Assembly (NCBI GenBank): GCA_003663115.1 | Contig: QMZJ01000053.1 | Location: 1 to 8,284 of the forward strand | Length of the DNA: 8,284 nucleotides | Direction of reading: 5' to 3' | From: Candidatus Altarchaeales archaeon | GTDB taxonomy: Archaea > Altiarchaeota > Altiarchaeia > IMC4 > QMZM01 | In this document: positions 1-5,759 of the stretch, one piece after another | How positions within the stretch are numbered: position 1 is the stretch's first letter | Layout: the number at the start of each line of letters is the position of its first letter | Program-made: the position numbers and the translations under genes | The notes under the pieces: model-generated | What the model saw: only the letters and a program-made list of their open reading frames with translations | The model's database searches: none | Told to the model about the DNA's origin: nothing

Positions 1-32
1 AGCTTTATTTGCCAAGAAAAGTAAAGTTTGCT

Positions 33-60
33 TTTATTATAACACTACCCACTATTTATT
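33..60 (+). promoter_or_regulatory. Candidate archaeal promoter of the first secreted-protein gene
   Basis: Two AT-rich TATA-like stretches precede the first gene: tttattata at 33-41 and ctatttatt at 52-60. Archaeal transcription usually starts about 25 bases after the TATA box, so the first would place the start near 62-66, at the edge of the palindromes, and the second near 82-86, just after them. Either would give a short leader carrying the strong SD at 100-110. The sequence alone does not decide which box is used. Confidence 0.4.
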
Positions 61-61
61 G

Positions 62-83
62 GGTCGAGAATTCGACCGGTCGA
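62..83. repeat. Overlapping GGTCGA/TCGACC inverted repeats, candidate operator
   Basis: The six-base word ggtcga occurs at 62-67, its reverse complement tcgacc at 72-77, and ggtcga again at 78-83. The last two form a perfect 12-base palindrome (tcgaccggtcga), and the first two form an inverted repeat around the four bases gaat. The block lies between the TATA-like boxes and the SD, where archaeal repressors commonly bind. An operator role is inferred; a leader hairpin is also possible. Confidence 0.45.
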
Positions 84-99
84 AATCGATACTAAGATA

Positions 100-110
100 A
101 GGAGGTGATC
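100..110 (+). promoter_or_regulatory. Unusually complete Shine-Dalgarno site
   Basis: The bases aggaggtgatc are fully complementary to the conserved 3' end of prokaryotic 16S rRNA (gatcacctcct) and end two bases before the ATG at 113. Other SD sites here match fewer bases: gaggtgat before 635 and ggaggt before 2491. The genes at 4812, 7495 and 7975 have no clear SD. Such a match suggests strong translation of the first gene and supports 113 as its start. Confidence 0.8.
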
Positions 111-112
111 TT

Positions 113-571
113 ATGAAAGCCATGAAGGGATTAACACTTGGAATAGTTGCCCTGATAGCATTTGGCTTAGTGGCATCGACTGCAAGTGCGTATTTCGGGT
201 GCATTGTTGGAGCTAAAAATGCAATATGCTTCAATAAGGGAGCTTCAGATATCTTGGGCAATGAGACAAAAACCTTCAGTCTGTATCAGGCAGATCTGAG
301 TGGTTTGGGATATGAACCAGTGAAAGCAGAGATCCAGTTTACAGTTAAAAACCCGAGCAATGTCACAGTTGGAGTAAAGTATGGTATAAATGGAAAATGG
401 TATCAGACAGTGCTCGTTGAACCTGGAGAGACATCAACCATTAAGTCAAATGTAGATCTGGATGATTTAGAGCTTGGTCAGAGGAATGAAGTGGCATTTA
501 AGACCACAGTGGAAGTGGAAGAGATCTTACCAATAAAGGGACACTTGGCAGTTAGATGGGCAAGGGAATGA
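113..571 (+). CDS. Small secreted protein, probable single beta-sandwich domain; function unknown
   Basis: I do not recognise this 152-residue protein. Residues 1-26 look like a Sec signal peptide: Lys at 2 and 5, a hydrophobic core at about 7-20, and a likely cleavage after ASA (26). The mature part has two cysteines (30 and 39) that could pair, and N-glycosylation sequons at Asn50 and Asn83. Residues 60-150 alternate polar and hydrophobic residues in the manner of beta strands, with NPSNVTVGVKY (80-90) and EPGETSTI (103-110) resembling strand-turn elements of Ig-like secreted domains. There is no C-terminal membrane anchor, so it is probably released or held at the surface by partners. The very strong SD implies high output, as expected of a structural surface protein or filament subunit, but that is inference. 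KG at 5-6 before the hydrophobic run leaves a weak alternative of a class III (pilin-type) signal. The Met at residue 4 is a less likely start because the SD sits right before 113. Confidence 0.85.
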   Translation: MKAMKGLTLGIVALIAFGLVASTASAYFGCIVGAKNAICFNKGASDILGNETKTFSLYQADLSGLGYEPVKAEIQFTVKNPSNVTVGVKYGINGKWYQTVLVEPGETSTIKSNVDLDDLELGQRNEVAFKTTVEVEEILPIKGHLAVRWARE

Positions 572-580
572 CCCTGCCCT

Positions 581-595
581 TATTTTTTTATAAAG
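581..595 (+). promoter_or_regulatory. T-rich gene end merging into a TATA-like box
   Basis: Ten bases after the first gene's stop comes a run of seven T within tattttttta (581-590), typical of archaeal intrinsic termination. The same stretch continues as ttttttataaag (584-595), a good TATA-like box about 40 bases before the second gene's ATG at 635. It may therefore both end the first transcript and start the second. The SD gaggtgat at 623-630 follows. Confidence 0.4.
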
Positions 596-634
596 TAAGA
601 TAAATAAAAATAAATATTGGGTGAGGTGATATGA

Positions 635-2434
635 ATGAAAAATGTAAAGAAGGTTTTATTGGGTTTTGTAATATTGTTTACAGGAGTACAGATGATATCT
701 GCCGCGGAATTTACCGTGCAGATAGATCCTGGATTGAATTTGATATCGGTTCCTCTAAAGGACCCCGTAGTGATCGCGGAAGAAACAGATTGTAGGGATT
801 ATCAGTTGCGGTATTTTGGTGGCTTTTTGCAACTGGTGGAATCCTGTGATGGATATGATTACTGTAAAACAGACGGTGGTGGGAGATCGTGGCGAGTAAT
901 TAAGCTGAAGGATCTGATCAATGGAACCGATCAACTGGATGGAGGTATAGGTTACTTCGTTGATCTATCAAGTACTAAACCTTGTAAGATTAAATTCTCG
1001 GGAGATGAGTTCAAGATAGGTGAAGATAACCCTTATACAGTTACCCCGGTGTATGAGAACTATGCTGTCATTGGAGCACCATACATTCCCGGGGTGACTG
1101 ACAATATAAAAGATGTGGCAGGCACATCCTTTGAATCCATTAAAGGAGAGTGTGAGGGGTTGATCAGTATGCCATATAAACTTAAGAGGGGTGTAATAGA
1201 GAGTTCAACAGAATTCGTAAAGGTAGCTTATTTGAAACCCGGGAGTGGATACATAGTCAAAGTAAAAGAGTCCTGTGATCTTGGGGGATATCCAGAATCA
1301 GGTATTCAGGAGTGCCCGGGAAATTCCAGCAGATTGAATATTCTTCCCTCATACATAACTAGGGTTAGAAGTGGGTACATAGATAAGATGACAGTACTCT
1401 ATACGTTAACTGGGTTAAAAGCGAGCGAAGAGGTGCATATAAAGTGCGGATTTAGGGACGTGGATGGTACTGCGAAGATAACGGATCTCGGAGAGATTGA
1501 AGCTGATTCGGAAGGTATTATAAATGAGGAATTAACCTTCCCTGACGACTTTGATGGTGCGGAGCAAGGGAAATTTGTTGGAGATAAGGTATATTTCATA
1601 GGTTGCTACGTTGAACAAAGCGGAAGGGCGTGCAATGTACAGATATCGCCATTGATTGTTGGCGGTCACATGGACTGTCATGAGAAAATAGAGAATGCTA
1701 CCGCGTGGATGGAGGGTTTTGGAGAAGTATATTACGTCAACGAATCCATAGACCTCGCGTATGTAGTTGGAGATATACCAGAGACGATACCAGAAACTGC
1801 AGCGATACCTGTTAGATGTGTTTCCTTCAATTCAAAGGGGCGAGAGGTGGCATCTGGTGCAACAAGAATGTCTATAGAAAATTGCTCAGATCTCGGATAT
1901 CCAGAGGTGAATGGAAAGTGTGCAAAATACAGCATGCATGTTGATAAAGGCAAGGCATCTCACGCGGGGGTATATATGGTTGGGTGCTTTATACCATACA
2001 TTGGAACATTGGAGAGAGGACTCTGTCATCCGGTGACTGCTGGAATTGCTGTGGCTGAGAAGACAGGAGATAGTGTTCCTCCAGAGATTACCGACTCTGG
2101 AAGTACCACCGATAAAATCAAGGTCACGGTGAGGGATGGTAGCTCGGCAATAATGTCAGGAATACAGAAGTTGCCAGTGACGGAGGTTAAATCCTATGCA
2201 TTGATATCCTTTGAGAGTCCAGGGGCTGAGGATATATGCAAGGCACCGATGGATTGTACCGGAAATTGTTATCTAGCGGATGGAAGTTGTACGTGTACCT
2301 ACGGAATTTCTACCGTGGCCAGTGAAGGGAACTATACAGTAACATTCAGGGTTAGTGCCATAGATCGGTCCGGGAACATAGGGAATCTGAAGCTGCTATT
2401 GAACTTCGAGGATGAATATCCAGTATGTTCCTAG
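635..2434 (+). CDS. Large cysteine-rich secreted protein with two pairs of repeated domains; function unknown
   Basis: The protein has 599 residues. Residues 1-24 form a signal peptide (KKVLLGFVILF core, likely cleavage near ISAA). The rest appears modular. Two diverged N-terminal repeats each begin with a buried strand and end with a GxGY strand: LNLISVPL (34-41) with GIGYFVDL (104-111), and YAVIGAPY (143-150) with GSGYIVKV (203-210). Such motifs recur in archaeal and bacterial surface proteins. Two beta-sandwich-like repeats follow (about 235-350 and 360-475), sharing a three-cysteine pattern: C271, VYFIGCY (319-325), C333; and C395, VYMVGCF (446-452), C464. The C-terminal part (480-599) looks like another Ig-like domain, with a cysteine cluster (C535, C541, C545, C552, C554) and DRSGNIGN (577-584). 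I count 22 cysteines, all after the signal peptide, so extensive disulfide bonding is likely. Sequons lie at Asn 96, 230, 354, 369, 416 and 566. There is no C-terminal membrane helix. The start at 635 fits the SD; the ATG at 631 is out of frame. Confidence 0.88.
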   Translation: MKNVKKVLLGFVILFTGVQMISAAEFTVQIDPGLNLISVPLKDPVVIAEETDCRDYQLRYFGGFLQLVESCDGYDYCKTDGGGRSWRVIKLKDLINGTDQLDGGIGYFVDLSSTKPCKIKFSGDEFKIGEDNPYTVTPVYENYAVIGAPYIPGVTDNIKDVAGTSFESIKGECEGLISMPYKLKRGVIESSTEFVKVAYLKPGSGYIVKVKESCDLGGYPESGIQECPGNSSRLNILPSYITRVRSGYIDKMTVLYTLTGLKASEEVHIKCGFRDVDGTAKITDLGEIEADSEGIINEELTFPDDFDGAEQGKFVGDKVYFIGCYVEQSGRACNVQISPLIVGGHMDCHEKIENATAWMEGFGEVYYVNESIDLAYVVGDIPETIPETAAIPVRCVSFNSKGREVASGATRMSIENCSDLGYPEVNGKCAKYSMHVDKGKASHAGVYMVGCFIPYIGTLERGLCHPVTAGIAVAEKTGDSVPPEITDSGSTTDKIKVTVRDGSSAIMSGIQKLPVTEVKSYALISFESPGAEDICKAPMDCTGNCYLADGSCTCTYGISTVASEGNYTVTFRVSAIDRSGNIGNLKLLLNFEDEYPVCS

Positions 2435-2460
2435 TTATTTTATTTTTTATTTCTATTTTC
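2435..2460 (+). terminator. T-rich archaeal-type terminator
   Basis: Directly after the stop codon, 26 bases are almost all T (ttattttattttttatttc, then tattttc) with no stem needed. This matches archaeal intrinsic termination. The TATA-like tttttat inside it could also start transcription of the next two genes, which have their own SD at 2481-2486. Confidence 0.5.
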
Positions 2461-2490
2461 TACGAGATAATACAATAAAAGGAGGTAGCT

Positions 2491-2946
2491 ATGATGGATA
2501 AAAAGTTGGTTATAATTGCAATTTTTGTGATCGGAATTTTATTAATTTCCGGATGCGTGAGAAGAGGTAAAAAGGAGGTAAGTATTACAAAGGATCAGAT
2601 AGACCAAAAATTTTCTGAATTTGAATCAAGATTTCGGGAAAAGCTCCTGGAGGGTTATGACTTATCTGGAGCGGGAGAGCTCTTTGAGAAGGCCAAGTAT
2701 GCATATCAAAGAGGGGATTATAAACTGGCGGATAAATTTCTAAATGATGCATCTGCTGCAGTTGAAAGTGCAAAAAAGGTGGAGATTTCGATACCTGGAT
2801 TCAGTATACCCGAGGAGGAGATTAACATATTCAACGATGTATCCGAAACAGAGATACTCGAGGAGGAAGAGATAAATATACCCAAATTTCCGGGAACTGG
2901 CAGCGGGGGGGAGGATATATTCCCAGAGCCGGAAGAGTTAGAATGA
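2491..2946 (+). CDS. Small lipoprotein with a TPR-like helical segment and acidic tail; function unknown
   Basis: The protein has 151 residues. Residues 1-21 are a signal peptide with a lipobox (LISG then Cys22), so the mature protein should be lipid-anchored on the outer face of the membrane. Residues 31-97 are predicted helical. GAGELFEKAKYAYQRGDYKL (60-79) and the following helix follow the A..L...A..AY..GDY..A pattern of one tetratricopeptide-like hairpin. The remaining third is proline- and glutamate-rich and repeats EEEINI (108-113, 126-131), so it is probably extended and negatively charged. A strong SD (ggaggt, 2481-2486) precedes two ATG codons at 2491 and 2494; the first has the better spacing. 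The stop overlaps the next start (ATGA), so the two are probably translated together and may act as partners. The specific family is unknown to me. Confidence 0.85.
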   Translation: MMDKKLVIIAIFVIGILLISGCVRRGKKEVSITKDQIDQKFSEFESRFREKLLEGYDLSGAGELFEKAKYAYQRGDYKLADKFLNDASAAVESAKKVEISIPGFSIPEEEINIFNDVSETEILEEEEINIPKFPGTGSGGEDIFPEPEELE

Positions 2947-3620
2947 AAATAGGATCAAAAAATTCAAAGATAAAGCCGATTACGGTAATAGTTCTGGTAA
3001 TATTTCTATCTGCCACTATAAATTCAGCAGGGGATCAAAAACTTCTGGGCAGGGTGAGAAATTTCCTTACGAATAGAGTGGATGGCGTTATCCGCTACTT
3101 GGAAGATATGAAGTTAAAAGTGGATTTGAGAGATGACCTTGCTGATGAACAAAAAAATGAGATAAAATCAAATTTGGATGAATATATAAACTTCTTTGAA
3201 GACAAGAAATCAGAGATAAATACGGCTGGGACAAGACATCAATTCATCTCCCTTGTGAGGGATATACGACAGAAGTGGAGAAAAATAGAGGTATACAAAG
3301 GAAGTCTGAGAGGGATTCTCTTTTGCTCAAGGTTTGACAATGTAGTAGTAAGGGCCGAAAACCTCTCGGATAGAATTGATGCGAAGATTTCCGAGTTGGA
3401 GGCAAATGGGGCAGACACGACAAAACTGAAAGGGCTTCACTTCGAGTTTAATACAAAAATTGATTTAGTGGAGGAAAAGGTCTCGGATGCGAGAAAAAAA
3501 TTCGAATCTGATAAAAATGGGGAAGGTTATAATCTCTTGAAAGAAGCGAAAAAAAGCCTGCGCGATGCCTTCAATATCCTGAAAGATATCGTGAAAGAAT
3601 TCAGGAGACTCCAAGGGTGA
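2943..3620 (+). CDS. Exported alpha-helical (coiled-coil-like) protein; function unknown
   Basis: The protein has 225 residues. Residues 1-29 look like a signal peptide: basic N-terminus, hydrophobic core ITVIVLVIFL (13-22), possible cleavage after NSA (27-29). If uncut, the same stretch could anchor it. Almost all the rest is charged and helical: about 33-60, 67-118 and 135-222, with heptad-like spacing of Leu/Ile in the last block. DEQKNEIKSNLDEYINFF (68-85) followed by a conserved-looking WRK (112-114) resembles a class of archaeal exported helical proteins I know only as hypotheticals. There is one cysteine, at 128. It starts inside the lipoprotein gene's stop codon (4-base overlap) with no separate SD, implying translational coupling. 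A scaffold or spacer role next to the lipoprotein is plausible but inferred. Confidence 0.85.
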   Translation: MKIGSKNSKIKPITVIVLVIFLSATINSAGDQKLLGRVRNFLTNRVDGVIRYLEDMKLKVDLRDDLADEQKNEIKSNLDEYINFFEDKKSEINTAGTRHQFISLVRDIRQKWRKIEVYKGSLRGILFCSRFDNVVVRAENLSDRIDAKISELEANGADTTKLKGLHFEFNTKIDLVEEKVSDARKKFESDKNGEGYNLLKEAKKSLRDAFNILKDIVKEFRRLQG

Positions 3621-3661
3621 CTGGAGATCCTCTAAAGAACGTATTTAAAGATGTGGATAGA

Positions 3662-4087
3662 GGGCTTTTAGAATCTATCCTTGGTGGATAGATTTAGATT
3701 GTTTCTGTTATCCTGCGCTTGTTATGATAAAGGTATATGAAAAAACCCGTAATCGGAAGTATCTGAACATAGTGAGGAAAACCCAAACTTGAAAGAGCAG
3801 AGGGTTTATAGAGGATATCTCTGTTATGGATAAAATCAAGGGATACAGCGCTCTCCTCCGTGGCATTTTAAGGGTCATGCCCTTCCTGTATGAACCCCAT
3901 GAAATACTGGGTACTTTCTCGCTGGTGTGGAAAATGACTACGTTGACGTGATAATTACTGGAATACTTGCGGGAGGGAGGATATGTCCGATAGGAGTGTT
4001 ATGGAGAGGTTTATCGACCTGGAGGATATAAACAGTGCAGATGTTGCATTTCTGGCGCTCTGTTATGAGTTGGATAGTGAGATATGA
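3662..4087 (+). pseudogene. Degraded + strand coding remnant of unknown family
   Basis: No intact gene lies here, but coding-like stretches follow one another on the + strand. One frame runs from 3662 to 3951 with a single internal TGA at 3790-3792; it reads VYEKTRNRKYLNIVRK, then, after the stop, GFIEDISVMDKIKGYSALLR and MPFLYEPHEILG. A second frame picks up at 3921 (ENDYVDVIITGILAGG). A third, starting with ATG at 3983 and a GGAGG just upstream, gives a 34-residue piece ending at 4087. In that piece DINSADVAFLALCYELDSE loosely recalls the acidic core of PIN-type nucleases (S/T-x-A-D-x-x-x-L-A-L). One gene with a stop and two frameshifts explains the order best. The PIN resemblance is weak and I make no family call. 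Sequencing error is less likely, as all flanking genes are clean. Confidence 0.45.
3672..3694. repeat. Perfect 9-base inverted repeat, five-base loop
   Basis: aatctatcc (3672-3680) and ggatagatt (3686-3694) pair perfectly around ttggt, about 50 bases after the helical-protein gene. It may form a 3'-end hairpin of that transcript. It has no strong U-run directly after it, so calling it a terminator would be weak. It lies inside the degraded + strand remnant. Confidence 0.5.
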
Positions 4088-4109
4088 TAAAAATTATTTG
4101 TTTCATTCC

Positions 4110-4268
4110 CTAACCCAACAGGGATATCAGTATCACCATGATAGATAATATTAAAGTAAAAAAAGTTATCCTCTGCTGAAATGGTAGGTTCTTCATCATT
4201 GCATCATTCAGGAGCTTTATTGAGATAATACTTGTAATCAGGCATATCCCTATTAGTAATAGATCCAT
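4110..4268 (-). CDS. Possible 52-residue membrane protein with two transmembrane helices
   Basis: This short ORF encodes two hydrophobic segments, MDLLLIGICLITSIISI (1-17) and TFFTLILSIMVILISLLG (35-52), joined by a polar loop (KNLPFQQR, 26-33). That is a two-helix hairpin ending at the membrane. A gaggt lies about 11 bases before the ATG. The frame is open further upstream, from 4373, for 35 more codons that are polar, so this could instead be the C-terminal end of a longer broken protein. It lies just after the KaiC-like remnant on the same strand and converges on the + strand remnant 22 bases away. It may be a surviving small gene or part of the debris. Confidence 0.35.
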   Translation of the reverse strand: MDLLLIGICLITSIISIKLLNDAMMKNLPFQQRITFFTLILSIMVILISLLG

Positions 4269-4350
4269 TCTAATCCGGACCTCATGTATCCTCTCTCTCG
4301 GGAATATTATAAAAGAGGATTTTATATTTAAATTTGATGCTTTCGGAACC

Positions 4351-4784
4351 TTATCCTGGTGGTTTCTGCCCCTTCAAATTCTGCTCAGGCAGTTTCTGCC
4401 TAATGATAAATTCAGGACAGTAACTCGGTTATTTCTTTCTGTTCTTCTATTGTGAGATTCACCAGATTGTGTATATTGGCTCGGCATTTTTTGATGATCC
4501 TGGGGGCACATCCCCTACCATTGGAGTTGGAATGTCAGACTCTATGTCGTGTTCTAAGTCAATCAGGTCTTTTTTCATAACAGGTTCGTTATTCTCTGCC
4601 CCGTAACACAGAAACTGCAGCCAAGAATAGTCTTACCAGTACCAGCAGAACCAGAAATCAGGATAGTGGATTTCTCAGGTAACCCTCCCGCTTTTTTGAT
4701 CATCGAGAGCACATTGGGGAAAAGTTCATCTCGTGGTACTCAGGGATTGACTATTTTGTCCCAGAGCCTGTTTTAAGTATTCAT
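4351..4784 (-). pseudogene. Remnant of a KaiC/RecA-superfamily ATPase gene
   Basis: From an ATG at 4784-4782 one minus-strand frame reads, across a TAA (codon 4) and a TGA (codon 15), into GGLPEKSTILISG and the Walker A motif GSAGTGKT (codons at 4652-4629). This is the standard N-terminal half of a KaiC-type ATPase domain. At about 4620 the reading must shift frame to continue as LQFLCYGAENNEPVM, also typical of the family (QFLYYGAE-like). Past that, the Walker B and the rest of the roughly 230-residue domain are missing. Only short pieces in changing frames follow: DLIDLEHDIESDIPTP, then IHNLVNLTIEEQKEITELLS, then PEFIIRQKLPEQ, ending at 4351. Two stops, several frameshifts and an apparent internal deletion make it non-functional. 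Archaeal KaiC-like proteins act in signalling and appendage regulation; what this one did is unknown. Confidence 0.75.
4772..4780 (+). promoter_or_regulatory. Candidate TATA box for the RFC-mutase operon
   Basis: tttaagtat lies 32-40 bases before the RFC ATG at 4812. With the usual spacing, transcription would begin at about 4800-4808. This would give a leaderless or nearly leaderless mRNA, which agrees with the lack of any SD before the start codon (cacagttaaa). A second AT-rich run at 4787-4797 is nearer but would place the start inside the gene. The box overlaps the 5' edge of the KaiC remnant on the other strand. Confidence 0.35.
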
Positions 4785-4811
4785 TCTTAATTTATTCTTC
4801 ACACAGTTAAA

Positions 4812-5756
4812 ATGGAGCTTCCCTGGACAGAAAAGTATAGACCAAAAAAACTTGATGAGATGGTTGGACAGGACGCCATAGTGGATAGATTTAAAGCCTA
4901 TGTGAAGGAGAGATCTCTCCCGCATCTTCTTTTTGCCGGCCCGGCGGGTTGTGGTAAGACCACCGCGGCTTTGTGTATAACCAATGAACTATTCGGTGAG
5001 ATTGGTGGTAATTTCCTGGAATTAAATGCATCGGATGAAAGAGGAATAGATGTGGTTCGTGGAAAGATAAAGGATTTTGCCAGGACAAGACCCATGGGGG
5101 GAGGCTTCAAGATCATCTTTCTGGACGAGGCAGATGCCCTGACCCCGGATGCACAGAATGCCCTGAGAAGGACGATGGAAACCTATTCTCGAACGTGTAG
5201 ATTTATTCTTAGCTGTAATTATTCGTCCAAGATTATTGAGCCCTTACAATCCCGTTGCTCTCTATTCAGGTTTAAAAAGGTGCCCAAGGAGGCGATTAAG
5301 AAGAGACTGGAAGAGATCCTAAAGGCGGAGGGCGTAGAGTTTACAGATGCTGGCTTGGATGCCATTCTCTATGTCTCTGAGGGCGATATAAGACGAGCAA
5401 TAAACATCCTGCAATCCGCCGCGGCCACTGGAAGGGTAGACGAGGATAACGTTTATTCCACAGCGGCGAGGGCCAGACCCGGAGATATAAGGAATCTCTT
5501 GGAACTGGCTCTGAGTGGAAAATTCCTGGATGCCAGAAATCTGATCGACAGATTAATGATGAGTTATGGAATGTCCGGGGAGGACATACTCCTACAGATC
5601 AACAGGGAGGTAATGAATCTAAACGAGGACGACGAGTTAAAGATAAAGATCATCGATTTGGTGGGGGATACGAACTTTGCTCTGGTAGAGGGGGCCAATG
5701 AGAGAATCCAGCTGGAGGCTCTATTGGCGAGGATCATTGGATTAAGGGCAAGATAG
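4812..5756 (+). CDS. rfcS: Replication factor C small subunit (clamp loader ATPase)
   Basis: RFC opens and loads the PCNA sliding clamp onto primed DNA using ATP; in archaea four small subunits assemble with one large subunit. At 314 residues the protein is about the usual length. It opens with the family signature PWTEKYRPKKLDEMVGQ (4-20). It carries Walker A GPAGCGKTT (43-51), NASDERGID (72-80), Walker B IIFLDEAD (101-108), sensor 1 LSCNYSSKI (133-141), the arginine-finger SRC motif (147-149) and sensor 2 GDIRRAINILQ (191-201). A helical collar domain follows (about 220-314). No intein interrupts the P-loop, a common insertion site in archaeal RFC genes. The start codon directly precedes the conserved N-terminus, and no SD is visible, suggesting leaderless translation. 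The mutase gene begins 3 bases after its stop, so the two are probably one transcript. The large subunit is not in this window. Confidence 0.97.
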   Translation: MELPWTEKYRPKKLDEMVGQDAIVDRFKAYVKERSLPHLLFAGPAGCGKTTAALCITNELFGEIGGNFLELNASDERGIDVVRGKIKDFARTRPMGGGFKIIFLDEADALTPDAQNALRRTMETYSRTCRFILSCNYSSKIIEPLQSRCSLFRFKKVPKEAIKKRLEEILKAEGVEFTDAGLDAILYVSEGDIRRAINILQSAAATGRVDEDNVYSTAARARPGDIRNLLELALSGKFLDARNLIDRLMMSYGMSGEDILLQINREVMNLNEDDELKIKIIDLVGDTNFALVEGANERIQLEALLARIIGLRAR

Positions 5757-5759
5757 AGG

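Noticed and set aside
68..92. Cluster of restriction-site-like hexamers (gaattc, accggt, atcgat) suggesting a cloning polylinker
   Set aside because: The hexamers arise from the ggtcga/tcgacc inverted repeats, and the sequence runs smoothly into a natural SD and gene. No vector sequence was recognised.
3672..3694. Rho-independent terminator for the helical-protein gene
   Set aside because: The stem is perfect but no U-run follows immediately, and archaeal ends usually rely on T-runs. Kept only as an inverted repeat.
4351..4784. Reassigned stop codons or programmed frameshifting allowing the KaiC-like gene to be functional
   Set aside because: Both TAA and TGA interrupt it, more than one frameshift is needed, and most of the domain after Walker A is missing. 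Neighbouring genes use standard stops.
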